Of a stretch of DNA of 64,000 nucleotides, positions 44,510 through 53,529 are shown one piece after another; the first letter of the stretch is position 1; each line of letters opens with the position of its first letter. Under the pieces are notes generated by a model. It ran no database searches. It worked only from the letters and a program-made list of their open reading frames with translations, and was not told the DNA's origin. The stretch is from Pelagimonas sp017744045. Lineage in GTDB: Bacteria > Pseudomonadota > Alphaproteobacteria > Rhodobacterales > Rhodobacteraceae. The translations under genes were made by a program, and so were the position numbers. The stretch lies in the NCBI RefSeq assembly GCF_017744045.1, contig NZ_JAGHRD010000004.1; one strand, written 5' to 3'.

Positions 44510-45220
44510 TTATTGCGTTGCCAGTTTAAAAAACTCTGCGGCAAAGACCAATTCGCCCTTTTTGCGATTGGCCAGCTCTGTCGCCTCTTCATCCTCGCCC
44601 CATTGCTCCTCTTGCCAGGCTTCGTCGAGGCGCGACAAATCCCACAAATCTTCCGGGCTGGCATAAGCCTCGGTTGCGGCCAGCCCAAGCACAAGTGAGC
44701 CGGTCAGAGACACGAGATCGTGGAAGGCCGCCAATTGAAATGGCGTGAATTGATGCACCCTTGCCGTCAATTTGGCCAATGCTTCGGGCTCTTGGGGCGT
44801 GTGCATGATCCCCGAGCGCGGCTCAAGCCGTGCGCCATAGGTCTCCGCAGCCCAATCCAGCAGGGGATCCCAGCGCTCTTTTTGGCGCTCAATCAATTGC
44901 TCAGGATGGCTGGCGCGATAACATAGCAGGTCCGCGTCGCCATAGGCAGCCAGCATGTCGGCCACTTCGTCGAATTGCAGCGTCACCTTGTCCAGGGCGG
45001 AATTGGCCATGCGGGTATAGGGCATGACCGCCGGATCAACCTTTTCCTCCTGCGCATCCCATTCCTGGGCAATCGCATCGGCCAGCTCCCGGCTTGGCAC
45101 AACCAAAGGGGTCTTGGCAGGCGTTTTCACCCCGCGCCCATCCAGCAACACCGCAAACCCGTTTTCTGTTTCCGCGGCTTCGGCCTTTTTCCAAAACCGT
45201 TTTGGGGCCCATTCGCTCAT
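44510..45220 (-). CDS. ATP12-family F1-ATPase assembly chaperone
   Basis: 236-residue protein matching ATP12: RFWKKAEAAETENGFAVLLDGRGVKTPAKTPL-type start (family core around residues 8-40), ALPSRELADAIAQEW-type segment and PYTRMANSALDKV. It helps assemble the ATP synthase F1 alpha subunit and is characteristic of alphaproteobacteria and mitochondria. It overlaps the HAD gene by 4 bp at the end of a long operon. Confidence 0.93.
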   Translation of the reverse strand: MSEWAPKRFWKKAEAAETENGFAVLLDGRGVKTPAKTPLVVPSRELADAIAQEWDAQEEKVDPAVMPYTRMANSALDKVTLQFDEVADMLAAYGDADLLCYRASHPEQLIERQKERWDPLLDWAAETYGARLEPRSGIMHTPQEPEALAKLTARVHQFTPFQLAAFHDLVSLTGSLVLGLAATEAYASPEDLWDLSRLDEAWQEEQWGEDEEATELANRKKGELVFAAEFFKLATQ

Positions 45221-45882
45221 GTAAACTCTCCCAAAATCTCATAGATTGCCTGTTCCAGCCCGGTGGCATCCTTGGCCAACAGGTTGGAACCCGACAGTTT
45301 TTCCTGGCTGTGATAGCCCCAAGCAACACCGATGGATTGCATCCCGGCGGCTTGAGCCATCTCAATGTCATAGGTGGTATCACCGATCATCACTGCATCT
45401 TTGGCCTCAACGCCGCTTTCACGTAGGGCCGTCAGCAGCATCGACGGATGTGGTTTTGACGGGTGATCATCCGCGACTTGCGTGGTTACAAATCGCACCG
45501 GCAGTCCCAACCCGTCCAGCAAAGCATCCAAACCCCGGCGCGACTTGCCGGTTGCGATCCCCAAGAGCAGGTTATCATGCGCACCGAGCCGGGTCAGCAA
45601 ATCGCCAATCCCGGGATAAAGCGGCGCATGCCCGGTCTTGCGGCGCAGGTCGGCATAGGCGTCTTTGTAGGTTTCGACCATCCGCTCGCGTTGTGCATCC
45701 GTGGCGTCCGGCACCAAGCGGGCCATCGCCAAAGGTAGGGACAGACCAACAATCGACAGGATCTGCGGACGCGTCGGCACATCCAGCCCAACCACGCCAA
45801 AGGCCGCCTCCATCGAGGTCAGGATATCACCCTGACTGTCGACCAAGGTCCCGTCGACGTCAAAAACCGCCAGCTTCAGCAC
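45217..45882 (-). CDS. HAD-family hydrolase (phosphoglycolate phosphatase-like)
   Basis: 221-residue phosphatase. Motif I FDVDGTLVDS is at residues 7-16, motif II ATGKSRRG, motif III Lys in HPSKPHPSML and motif IV GDTTYDIEMA. The helical cap is of the Gph type, suggesting a small phosphorylated metabolite as substrate. It lies 3 bp after the pseudouridine synthase and overlaps the ATP12 gene. Confidence 0.92.
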   Translation of the reverse strand: MLKLAVFDVDGTLVDSQGDILTSMEAAFGVVGLDVPTRPQILSIVGLSLPLAMARLVPDATDAQRERMVETYKDAYADLRRKTGHAPLYPGIGDLLTRLGAHDNLLLGIATGKSRRGLDALLDGLGLPVRFVTTQVADDHPSKPHPSMLLTALRESGVEAKDAVMIGDTTYDIEMAQAAGMQSIGVAWGYHSQEKLSGSNLLAKDATGLEQAIYEILGEFT

Positions 45883-45885
45883 CGA

Positions 45886-46926
45886 TCACAGCCCCTCGAA
45901 CGGGTCATCATCGGCAAAGCTTTCTTCCCAACCCAGCGTGTCCCAGCTATGGGCCATATGGTCCGGCAGGGGTGCTTTGACCGTGACCTCTTTGCCGGTG
46001 ATCGGGTGCTTAAAGCTCATGGAGCGGGCATGCAGATGCAGTTTCTTGCTGATCACCCCGCCCAGTTGCGCGCCCCAGCCATCGCCCAGGTTTTCCTGCC
46101 CGGAGCCACCATATTTACCATCGCCAATAATCGGATGCCCGATCTCGGCCATATGGGCGCGCAACTGGTGGGTACGGCCGGTGATCGGCTCCATCGCGAC
46201 CCAAGCCGCGCGCGAGGCGACGCGGTAGAGCGTGGCATAAAGCGTGTGGGCACGTTTCGCGCCCGGCGTGCTGTCCATATCGCGCGGATGCACGGCGATC
46301 ATCTTTTCGCCCTCACCATGCGGGCCATGCCCCGGTGCCTTGGCCAACCCATAGCGGATTTCACCGAGGTAAGGCGTTGGCACACCGGCCACCAAAGCCC
46401 AATAGATCTTGCGCGTTTCCTTGTGGCGGATCGCGTCGGTCAAAGCCTTGGCCATCTCGCGCGACCGCGCCAACAGCAAAACTCCCGACGTGTCCTTGTC
46501 GAGGCGATGCACCAGACGCGGCTTGTCTTCGAGGCCAAATTTCAACGCTTCGGCCAGCCCGTCCACATGGCGGGTCTGCTTGCTGCCGCCTTGGGTCGGA
46601 AGGCCGGGCGGTTTGTTCAGCGCGATGATGTGATCGTCTTTCCAGAGCACGCAGCTTTGGATCAGCTCGGCATCCTTATCTGAAACACGCGGCTTGGGCG
46701 CGGCCACAACTTGGCCCGGATCGGGCAGTGGCGGAATGCGCACCTGTTGACCAACTTCCAGCCGGGTCGAGGCCTTGACCCGACCACCGTCAACCCGCAG
46801 CTCGCCCTTGCGGCACATCTTTTCGATGCGCCCTTGCGACACATGCGGGAACAGGCGTTTCAGCCAGCGATCAAGCCGTTGATCTCCGTCACCCGGAGCA
46901 ACAGGAAGGGTTTGGACTCGGCTCAT
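45886..46926 (-). CDS. RluA-family pseudouridine synthase
   Basis: 346-residue rRNA modification enzyme with an N-terminal S4 RNA-binding domain (about 15-75) and the catalytic HRLDKDTSGVLLLA motif holding the nucleophilic Asp. RluC is the closest in layout, but the target uridines cannot be read from sequence. Its start overlaps crcB by ATGA. Confidence 0.93.
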   Translation of the reverse strand: MSRVQTLPVAPGDGDQRLDRWLKRLFPHVSQGRIEKMCRKGELRVDGGRVKASTRLEVGQQVRIPPLPDPGQVVAAPKPRVSDKDAELIQSCVLWKDDHIIALNKPPGLPTQGGSKQTRHVDGLAEALKFGLEDKPRLVHRLDKDTSGVLLLARSREMAKALTDAIRHKETRKIYWALVAGVPTPYLGEIRYGLAKAPGHGPHGEGEKMIAVHPRDMDSTPGAKRAHTLYATLYRVASRAAWVAMEPITGRTHQLRAHMAEIGHPIIGDGKYGGSGQENLGDGWGAQLGGVISKKLHLHARSMSFKHPITGKEVTVKAPLPDHMAHSWDTLGWEESFADDDPFEGL

Positions 46927-47300
46927 GTGGCAAAGCTCCGCGCGATAAGCAGGCCGGCGAACAGCGCTGCGATGGAAAACAGGACAGAGGCCAGCACATA
47001 AAGCATGGCAAGCCCGGCGTCACCCCGTTCATACAATGTGACCGCATCCAGCGAAAACGCCGAAAACGTGGTGAACCCGCCAAGGAACCCAGTCATCAGC
47101 AGCGGGGCAAAGCGCTGCCCGGACAGATGCGCCAGCACCACGACCAACACCCCCATGGCAAAGCTGCCCAGGATGTTGACGATCAACGTGCCCCAAGGAA
47201 AACCCGGCCCGATCAGGCGCATCGCGGCCAGTCCGGTCAAATAGCGCAAAACAGCGCCACTCGCGCCGCCAAGCGCCACTTGTGTCAGGGTGAAAAACAT
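46923..47300 (-). CDS. crcB: Fluoride exporter CrcB
   Basis: 125-residue, four-helix inner-membrane channel with the signature GFLGGFTTFSAFS and GTLIVNILGSF. No fluoride riboswitch is seen; the gene is embedded in an operon. It overlaps the pseudouridine synthase gene by 4 bp. Confidence 0.95.
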   Translation of the reverse strand: MFFTLTQVALGGASGAVLRYLTGLAAMRLIGPGFPWGTLIVNILGSFAMGVLVVVLAHLSGQRFAPLLMTGFLGGFTTFSAFSLDAVTLYERGDAGLAMLYVLASVLFSIAALFAGLLIARSFAT

Positions 47301-47330
47301 GCGGGTCTGTCGCGCGCGCAGGCGGCAGAG

Positions 47331-47864
47331 TCAAGGCTTGTTAGGGGTTGAGACGTTGCGGACGATCGTACGCAGGCCGGAAAGAAAGCGGTCTACGCGG
47401 GTTTTCAGATCCACCTCATCCAGCGCCAGCAGCGCCTCTTTGGATCGAGGCTCTGTGGGGTGCAGTTCCAGCATCAACCGCTCGCGCTCTGCCAGTAGGT
47501 GATCCGGCAAGGGCAGCGCCTGTGTCAGCGACAGCAGCTCATAAAGCCGGTGTACCTCGCGCAGCTTGCGAAACAGCTCGATCATCTCTGGAATAATCGC
47601 CGGGGTGTCGCGCCAATCCTGATCGGCAAAGTAATCCTGGCTCACACGCTGCCCCGCCCCAAGGCAATCAAAGCGTAGGCATCCGGCAAACCCGGCCTCC
47701 TCCCGCTGCCCATAGATCTTGCAGCCAAATCCGGCATCCAAATGCGGGCATCCCTGCCCGGCAGGTTTGTCGATGGCGAAATCCGAGCCCTTTTCAAAGG
47801 CAAACACCATGCAACACAGGCCCGCGCAATTGGCGCAATCTGATTGCAGGTTCAACGGGCTCAC
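47331..47864 (-). CDS. YkgJ-type cysteine-cluster protein
   Basis: 177-residue protein with an N-terminal Cys-rich cluster (CANCAGLCC, then CPHL, CKIY and CLRFDC), typical of the YkgJ family of putative Zn/Fe-S chelating proteins. The C-terminal half is helical. The biochemical role is unknown. It overlaps the rarA stop by ATGA. Confidence 0.87.
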   Translation of the reverse strand: MSPLNLQSDCANCAGLCCMVFAFEKGSDFAIDKPAGQGCPHLDAGFGCKIYGQREEAGFAGCLRFDCLGAGQRVSQDYFADQDWRDTPAIIPEMIELFRKLREVHRLYELLSLTQALPLPDHLLAERERLMLELHPTEPRSKEALLALDEVDLKTRVDRFLSGLRTIVRNVSTPNKP

Positions 47865-49174
47865 GTGGTCCCGTCCCGCTTGGCGCGCAGCTTGGCGAAA
47901 TAGGCCACGCGTTTCGACAATTCACGCTCAAACCCGCGCTCAACCGGCGAGTAGTACGTGTCCCTGCCCATTTCATCGGGGAAATAGTTCTGGCCGGAAA
48001 ACCCGTCCTCGGCATCGTGATCATAGGCATAGCCCGCGCCATAGCCCTGATCCTTCATCAGCCGGGTTGGCGCGTTCAGGATATGTTTCGGCGGCATGAG
48101 CGATCCGGTCTTTTTCGCCGCCGCCCGCGCGCCTTTATAGGCGACATAGACCCCATTGGATTTTGGCGCGAGTGCGAGATAGACAAGCGCCTGCGCCAGG
48201 GCCAGTTCTCCCTCGGGCGAGCCAAGCCGTTCATAGGTTTCCCAGCTTTGCAGACAAACCGCCTGCGCTTGCGGGTCCGCCAGACCAATGTCTTCCACCG
48301 CCATCCGGGTGATGCGGCGGGCCAGAAACCGCGGATCTTCCCCCGCCTCAAGCATACGTGCAAACCAATAGAGCGAGGCATCCGGATCTGATCCACGCAC
48401 GGATTTATGCAGGGCGGAAATCAGGTTGTAATGGCCATCCCCGCTTTTGTCATACTGCGCGGCGCGTTTCATCAGCCGGTTGGTCAGCGCGTCCGTGTCC
48501 AGCGGCGTATCCACCTTCCAGGACATGACCTGTTCCACGAGGTTAAGCAGCGCGCGCCCGTCCCCATCCGCCATGTCCAACAGGGCCCGGCGTGCGTCTG
48601 GCTCAAGTGGCAATTCGCGCGCCAACTCGCTCTCGGCGCGCTGAGCCAAAAGCTCCAGATCCTCCTGCCCCAAACGCTCCAGCACCAGCACCTGAGACCG
48701 GCTCAGCAAAGCGGCATTCAGCTCAAAGGATGGATTTTCGGTCGTGGCACCAACCAAAAGGATCGTGCCGTCCTCCATATGCGGAAGAAACCCGTCTTGC
48801 TGGGCTTTGTTGAAACGATGGATCTCATCCACAAACAACAATGTGCCCTGCCCGGTCTTGCGCCGCAGCTTGGCCGCGTCAAAGACTTTGCGCAATTCGG
48901 GGACACCGGTGAAAATCGCGCTGATCTGCACAAAATGCAGATCGGTGGCATCGGCCAGCAACCGGGCAATTGTTGTCTTGCCCACGCCCGGCGGTCCCCA
49001 AAAGATGATTGATCCCAGTGTGCCTGCCTCAAGCATCACGCCCAAAGGGGCCTCGGCCCCCAAAACCTGCCTTTGCCCGATCACTTCATCCAATGACTGC
49101 GGGCGCAATCGATCCGCCAACGGCCGCGGGGCCGTGTCGGGAACAGTGTCGGAGGTGTCAAAAAGGTCGGCCAA
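47861..49174 (-). CDS. rarA: Replication-associated recombination protein A (AAA+ ATPase)
   Basis: 437-residue AAA+ ATPase acting at stalled replication forks. Walker A is GPPGVGKTT, Walker B LLFVDEIHRFNKAQQD, followed by the sensor region VGATTENPSFELN. A C-terminal MgsA-type tetramerisation domain includes SLMPPKHILNAPT. It is two bases after the serine protease gene and overlaps the YkgJ gene. Confidence 0.95.
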   Translation of the reverse strand: MADLFDTSDTVPDTAPRPLADRLRPQSLDEVIGQRQVLGAEAPLGVMLEAGTLGSIIFWGPPGVGKTTIARLLADATDLHFVQISAIFTGVPELRKVFDAAKLRRKTGQGTLLFVDEIHRFNKAQQDGFLPHMEDGTILLVGATTENPSFELNAALLSRSQVLVLERLGQEDLELLAQRAESELARELPLEPDARRALLDMADGDGRALLNLVEQVMSWKVDTPLDTDALTNRLMKRAAQYDKSGDGHYNLISALHKSVRGSDPDASLYWFARMLEAGEDPRFLARRITRMAVEDIGLADPQAQAVCLQSWETYERLGSPEGELALAQALVYLALAPKSNGVYVAYKGARAAAKKTGSLMPPKHILNAPTRLMKDQGYGAGYAYDHDAEDGFSGQNYFPDEMGRDTYYSPVERGFERELSKRVAYFAKLRAKRDGTT

Positions 49175-49176
49175 AA

Positions 49177-50550
49177 TCAGATCCGGAAATTGAGTCTCAC
49201 CCGACGGTTACCACGCAAAAGATCGATGCGCACGCGCCGACCGGCTTTTTGCAACAGCCGCGCGACATCAGACGGTGCCGTCACCTCGCGCCCATTGACG
49301 CCAAGCAGAATGTCACCGCGCTTGATCCCGATCTGCGCGCCATTGCGGCCCGGTGTCAGAACGATGATCCCCTGAATGCCAGTCGGCAAGCCAAGCTCGG
49401 CCTGCACCGCCGGGTTGACCCGGGCCAATGTCAGCCCCTCAAGAACATCGCGACGCCCGAGCGTGACTTGATCGCGAGGCGGGCTGTCGGGCGCGGTGAT
49501 CATGGTGACATCCACGTCCTGCGCTTGCCCTTGCGAAACATAGGTGACGCGCACCGTCTCGCCGATCCCGCGCACCGACATGCGAAACAGCATCTCAGCC
49601 GGGGTGTTCACCGGCAACCCATCCACATCCTGCACCACATCGCCAACCTGCAATCCAGCTTGGGCAAAGGGGCTTTGGGGATGCAATTCGGCGATCAAAA
49701 CGCCACCGGGCAGGCCAAGGCCCAGACTATCAGACAGATCCGCATCAACCGGCTGCCCGGTCATACCCGCCCAAGGCCGTTGGAATTGGGCAAAGCCCTG
49801 GCGCGCTTGATCAACAAAAGTCGCCACTAAGGCGGAAGGAATGGCAAAGCCGATACCGTTGGACCCGCCCGAGCGCGTCAGGATCGAGGTGTTCACCCCG
49901 ATCAAATGCCCATTCACGTCAATCAGCGCCCCACCCGAGTTGCCCGGATTGATCGGCGCATCAGTCTGGATGAAATAGCCGCGCGCATTGCCTGTTGCCG
50001 TGCCAGAACGCGCCAGGCCCGACACGATCCCAGACGACACCGTCTGCCCAACGCCAAACGGGTTACCAATGGCCAAGACCAGTTCGCCCACCTCGACCGT
50101 ATCGCTGTCACGCAAGTTGAGATGCGGCATGTCTTCGGCGTCGCGCAGTTTCAGAATGGCCAGGTCCGCCTCTTCATCACCCAGCATCACATCGGCCACA
50201 TATTCGCGACGATCATTCAGCACGACGCGAATATCGGTCGCCATGCCGACAACGTGATAGTTCGACACAACAATCCCGTCCTCAGACAAGATCACTCCAG
50301 ACCCCAACGAGTTCTGCACGCGTGGCCGCGCCTGGAAATCCCGGAACAGATTGTTAAAGAAAGGATCATCCGCAAAGGGGCTGCGCTGCTGCACCACCCG
50401 GCGGGCATAGATGTTGACGACGGCTGGCGTCGCCTCTTTGACCAGCGGCGCGAAGCCCAGACTGATTTCAGCCTGCGAGGTTGGAACACGGGTTTCGGCC
50501 CAAAGCGGCGCGCCCAAAAGGCACAGGATCAGGCTCAAGCGCAGTATCAT
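49177..50550 (-). CDS. Periplasmic DegP/DegQ-type serine protease
   Basis: 457-residue protease with a Sec signal (1-18). The catalytic triad is visible: His in SNYHVVG, Asp in ADLAILKL and Ser in NPGNSGGAL. Two PDZ domains follow (GGVLIAELHPQSPFAQAGLQ and GIIVLTPGRNGAQIGIKRGD). It degrades misfolded envelope proteins. It heads the deg-rarA-YkgJ-crcB-RluA-HAD-ATP12 run, all closely spaced, with AAAGGG before the ATG. Confidence 0.95.
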   Translation of the reverse strand: MILRLSLILCLLGAPLWAETRVPTSQAEISLGFAPLVKEATPAVVNIYARRVVQQRSPFADDPFFNNLFRDFQARPRVQNSLGSGVILSEDGIVVSNYHVVGMATDIRVVLNDRREYVADVMLGDEEADLAILKLRDAEDMPHLNLRDSDTVEVGELVLAIGNPFGVGQTVSSGIVSGLARSGTATGNARGYFIQTDAPINPGNSGGALIDVNGHLIGVNTSILTRSGGSNGIGFAIPSALVATFVDQARQGFAQFQRPWAGMTGQPVDADLSDSLGLGLPGGVLIAELHPQSPFAQAGLQVGDVVQDVDGLPVNTPAEMLFRMSVRGIGETVRVTYVSQGQAQDVDVTMITAPDSPPRDQVTLGRRDVLEGLTLARVNPAVQAELGLPTGIQGIIVLTPGRNGAQIGIKRGDILLGVNGREVTAPSDVARLLQKAGRRVRIDLLRGNRRVRLNFRI

Positions 50551-50656
50551 GGCATCCCTTTCTTACGATGTTTCTTTGATATGCGATTGCCCTGCCATGA
50601 ATGCAAGCTGTGAGGATTGCGACCTCAACATGCCTGCATCTGCCCGAGAGAAGCCA

Positions 50657-51064
50657 TCACTTTTCTTTTCGTTTCAGGAACTTAAGCGCAGACCAATCCG
50701 CATCAACAGCGCAGACTTTGGTATCCACCCAGCCCAGAGGCAGCACAATTTCGCGCAAGTTATCCTCGGTCAGGCCAGTAAAAAGCTTGGAACTTTTCTT
50801 GGGCCAAGACAGCCAGAGCATACCTTTTGGGGCAAGCGCAGCAATATCGGCACGGATTGTGGAAGATTGAAGGTCATTCACGTGCAAAAACCGATGAACC
50901 GCTTGAAAGGGGCACGGCGCGTCTTGCCCCAAGAACGCAACCCCCTCTGCCCCAATGAGCAAAGCGTCATAGTGATCCGGAGCATCAACCAGTTGCACAC
51001 GGAACCCCGGTTTGAACCCGAGTTTCTGGAAGAGCGGCCGACCTGAATATCCTGCTTGTGACAT
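50657..51064 (-). CDS. DUF3052-family protein
   Basis: 135-residue cytoplasmic protein of unknown function, recognised by AGYSGRPLFQKLGFKPGFRV at the N-terminus and WVDTKVCAVDADWSALKF near the C-terminus. Between them is a LPSWP-like stretch (MLWLSWPKKSS). It is monocistronic. No clear ribosome site was found. Confidence 0.85.
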   Translation of the reverse strand: MSQAGYSGRPLFQKLGFKPGFRVQLVDAPDHYDALLIGAEGVAFLGQDAPCPFQAVHRFLHVNDLQSSTIRADIAALAPKGMLWLSWPKKSSKLFTGLTEDNLREIVLPLGWVDTKVCAVDADWSALKFLKRKEK

Positions 51065-51173
51065 GCTAAAAGACTAGTCGCAAAATATATCGCAGGCCAG
51101 TTCAAAGACAGGCCCGCGACAGGGGGTGGGAAAGGGCTGGGAGTGAAGCTTAACCCCTCCCCAAAAGGACAAA

Positions 51174-52247
51174 CTATCCCGCCTTGCGGGTCAGCGCACC
51201 CCGGCGTTGGCGCACATTATCCGACAGTTCGCGCAGGCAATCCTGCGTCGTCGCCCAGTCAATGCAGCCATCGGTAATGGACTGCCCATAAACCAACGGC
51301 CCCTCGCCACCGAGCTTCTGCGCCCCGGCCACCAGGTTGCTTTCCACCATCACACCCATGATGCGGTGATCCCCGCGGGCAATCTGACCACCGACATTGG
51401 CCAGAACCTCGGGTTGGCGCTCGGGCAGTTTGCCACTATTGGCATGGCTCGCATCGATCATGACCTGTGGGCGGATGCCGTCCTTTTCCGCCGTGTAGCA
51501 GAAGGTATCGACCGACGCCTCGTCGTAATTGGTGCCCTCGCCTCCGCGCAGAATCACATGGCAATCCGGGTTGCCGCTGGTGCCGACAATTGCAGCCTGT
51601 CCGCCCTCGCTGAGACCCATGAAATGATGTGGCTGGGCCGAGGACCGCACTGCATCAATGGCGATCTGAATATTGCCGCGCGTGCCATTCTTGAACCCAA
51701 CCGGGCAGCTCAGCCCCGAAGCCATCTCGCGGTGGATCTGGCTTTCAGTGGTGCGCGCGCCAATCGCTGCCCAGCTCACCAGATCAGCGACGTATTGCGG
51801 CACGGCAGTGTCGAGGAATTCGGTCCCCACAGGCAGACCCATCTCATTGATTTCCAGCAGCAATTCCCGCGCCGCCAGCAATCCGTCATTAATGGCAAAG
51901 GACCCATCGAGGAAGGGATCATTGATCAACCCCTTCCAGCCACCAATGGTGCGGGGCTTTTCGAAATAGACCCGCATCACGATTTCCAGCGTATCGGCGC
52001 ATTCCACCCGCAAAGCCTGCAATTTACGCGCGTAGTCCAGCGCCGCCTCAGTGTCGTGGATCGAACAGGGGCCGGTCACCGCAATCATACGATCATCTTC
52101 GCCCTTGAGAATGCGCTGAATCGCGTTGCGCCCGCCTTCAACGGTCAAAGAGGCCGCCTCGCTGATGGGCAATTGCGCGCGCAGCTCGGCCGGGGTGGTC
52201 AATTCTTGCATCTTGGCGACGCGAAGGTTCTGGGTTTTGATAGGCAT
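51174..52247 (-). CDS. aroG: 3-deoxy-7-phosphoheptulonate synthase (class I DAHP synthase)
   Basis: 357-residue first enzyme of the shikimate pathway, condensing phosphoenolpyruvate and erythrose 4-phosphate. E. coli AroF/G/H-type motifs are present: TGPCSIHD, RVYFEKPRTIGGWKGLINDP, GARTTESQIHRE, GFKNGT and DASHANSGK. The ATG at 52247 is preceded by GGAAGAG. The longer frame to 52349 begins with TTG and runs through the attenuator, so it is rejected. Expression is probably controlled by the leader peptide and terminator upstream. Confidence 0.95.
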   Translation of the reverse strand: MPIKTQNLRVAKMQELTTPAELRAQLPISEAASLTVEGGRNAIQRILKGEDDRMIAVTGPCSIHDTEAALDYARKLQALRVECADTLEIVMRVYFEKPRTIGGWKGLINDPFLDGSFAINDGLLAARELLLEINEMGLPVGTEFLDTAVPQYVADLVSWAAIGARTTESQIHREMASGLSCPVGFKNGTRGNIQIAIDAVRSSAQPHHFMGLSEGGQAAIVGTSGNPDCHVILRGGEGTNYDEASVDTFCYTAEKDGIRPQVMIDASHANSGKLPERQPEVLANVGGQIARGDHRIMGVMVESNLVAGAQKLGGEGPLVYGQSITDGCIDWATTQDCLRELSDNVRQRRGALTRKAG

Positions 52248-52286
52248 GGGTCTCTTCCTGATGATGAGCCCCCGGTCAACGGACAC

Positions 52287-52308
52287 AAAAAAACCGCCCC
52301 GGGGGCGG
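52287..52308 (-). terminator. Attenuator terminator of the DAHP synthase gene
   Basis: On the minus strand CCGCCC and GGGCGG form a stem with a 3-nt loop, followed by seven T. It ends 40 bp before the aroG start, so it lies inside the mRNA leader. GGCGG segments at 52364-52357 can pair with its 5' arm and prevent it forming. Confidence 0.85.
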
Positions 52309-52336
52309 CTGGTTGGTGTCTCGTTTTTGCGTATTG

Positions 52337-52414
52337 TCAGAACGCGCAAACCCCATCCGCCGCCTTATGGCACGGTGCATAAAAATACCAAAATGCTGCG
52401 TAGGTATGGGTCAT
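52337..52414 (-). CDS. Aromatic-amino-acid leader peptide (attenuator)
   Basis: 25-codon frame with an aromatic block AAFWYFYAP (Phe8, Trp9, Tyr10, Phe11, Tyr12) plus Tyr5 and a final Phe25. Shortage of charged tRNA-Phe, -Tyr or -Trp would stall the ribosome at 52393-52379. That would leave the downstream GGCGG segment free to block the terminator. No ribosome site precedes the ATG, and the predicted promoter places transcription start at or next to it. Translation may therefore be leaderless, like trpL in Sinorhizobium. Confidence 0.8.
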   Translation of the reverse strand: MTHTYAAFWYFYAPCHKAADGVCAF

Positions 52415-52421
52415 GTCGGCG

Positions 52422-52450
52422 AAGCTAGCGAGCGAATCGCAGACTGTCAA
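52422..52450 (-). promoter_or_regulatory. Promoter of the aro leader and DAHP synthase gene
   Basis: TTGACA (52450-52445), a 17-bp spacer and TAGCTT (52427-52422) on the minus strand. Start of transcription is predicted around 52416-52414, coincident with the leader-peptide ATG. Confidence 0.6.
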
Positions 52451-52539
52451 ACAGAGAATTTCTGAAATCTGCGCCTGCATGCCACCTTGCTCTGAGGGCG
52501 TTGAGCCTTAGATTTCCAACCGAAAGCAAAGGAAATCTG

Positions 52540-52923
52540 ATGTCCCAAGCCCCAAGAACCCGCGCGCTTTACAACGGTGACTGCCCGGTTTGTGATGCCG
52601 AGATGTGTCGTTACGAGGCGGTGTCGAAACAGAAAAACCTGCCCATCGCCTTTGACGACCTGAACAAGATCGACCTGCAAGACTGGGGTGTGACCGAGGA
52701 TCAGGCGACGCGGCTGATGCATGTGCTGCATGATGGCCAGTTGCATGTGGGGTTTGATGCCATGCTGGTCCTGTGGGAACAAATGCCCCGAATGCGCGTT
52801 CTCGCGCGCCTCTGCCGCCTGCCGGGCCTGTTTCAGGTCTGCGACTGGATTTATGCCAATATCGTCGCGCGCTGGATCTATAACCGCCATTTGCGGCGCA
52901 AGGACAAAGGCTTGGTTGGATAA
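52540..52923 (+). CDS. DCC-family (DUF393) thiol-disulfide oxidoreductase-like protein
   Basis: 127-residue protein with the family signature NGDCPVCDAEM, i.e. DCPVC near the N-terminus, and a helical C-terminus containing WIYANIVARWIYNRH. Family members are thought to act in thiol redox reactions; the substrate is unknown. AAAGGA precedes the ATG at 52540. It is divergent from aroG and convergent with rplQ. Confidence 0.87.
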   Translation: MSQAPRTRALYNGDCPVCDAEMCRYEAVSKQKNLPIAFDDLNKIDLQDWGVTEDQATRLMHVLHDGQLHVGFDAMLVLWEQMPRMRVLARLCRLPGLFQVCDWIYANIVARWIYNRHLRRKDKGLVG

Positions 52924-52945
52924 GAACCGGGCCCTAAGACAGCAA

Positions 52946-52969
52946 AAAGCCCGCCAATTGGCGGGCTTT
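52946..52969. terminator. Bidirectional intrinsic terminator
   Basis: AAAGCCCGCC and GGCGGGCTTT form a 10-bp stem with AATT loop between the convergent DCC gene and rplQ. It should end the alpha operon on the minus strand as well. Confidence 0.88.
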
Positions 52970-52991
52970 CTTAACTCGGAACAGCTTGCGC

Positions 52992-53408
52992 TTATTCTGC
53001 AGCTTCTGCCGCTTCTTCACGGGCTTTGTCAGCCGCGCCTTTGGCGTCCACATCGCGGTCAACCAGTTCGATGATCGCCATTGGGGCCATGTCACCGTAA
53101 CGGAAGCCAGCCTTCAGAACGCGGCAATAGCCACCCTGACGCTCGGCGTAACGTGGGCCCAGAACTTCAAACAGCTTGGCCACGTCTTTGTCTTCGTTCA
53201 GCTGCGCTGCGGCCTGACGGCGCGCATGCATATCGCCACGCTTGCCCAGAGTGATCAGCTTGTCGATCACGCGCTTCAGCTCTTTGGCTTTTGGCAGGGT
53301 GGTTTTGATTTGTTCATGTTCGATCAGCGAGCCGGCCATGTTCTTGAACAGCGCTTTGCGGTGCTCGTGTGTCCGGTTCAGGCGGCGGTAACCACGCTTA
53401 TGACGCAT
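52992..53408 (-). CDS. rplQ: 50S ribosomal protein L17
   Basis: 138-residue large-subunit protein starting MRHKRGYRRLNRTHEHRKA, with the standard L17 core and an Ala/Glu-rich C-terminal tail (KAREEAAEAAE) common in alphaproteobacteria. It is the last gene of the alpha operon, 148 bp after rpoA; that gap holds a palindromic repeat. A ribosome site AGAAAG-like GGAGAAAG precedes the ATG. Confidence 0.97.
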   Translation of the reverse strand: MRHKRGYRRLNRTHEHRKALFKNMAGSLIEHEQIKTTLPKAKELKRVIDKLITLGKRGDMHARRQAAAQLNEDKDVAKLFEVLGPRYAERQGGYCRVLKAGFRYGDMAPMAIIELVDRDVDAKGAADKAREEAAEAAE

Positions 53409-53529
53409 TGTCTTTCTCCATTCATGTGCCCTCTACGGGCTGTTTTGCTTTGTCTGGCTGGCGATGCGTGTCACCAACTCTCCTTGGGGCGGTATGCCCA
53501 GAACCGGGCGACGCGCGCGCCGCCCAGAT

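Noticed and set aside
46923..47330. Fluoride riboswitch upstream of crcB
   Set aside because: The gene sits 30 bp after its operon neighbour, too little space, and no riboswitch core was recognised.
51174..52349. Longer DAHP synthase starting at 52349
   Set aside because: Begins with TTG and reads through the attenuator terminator; the ATG at 52247 has a good ribosome site and gives the normal length.
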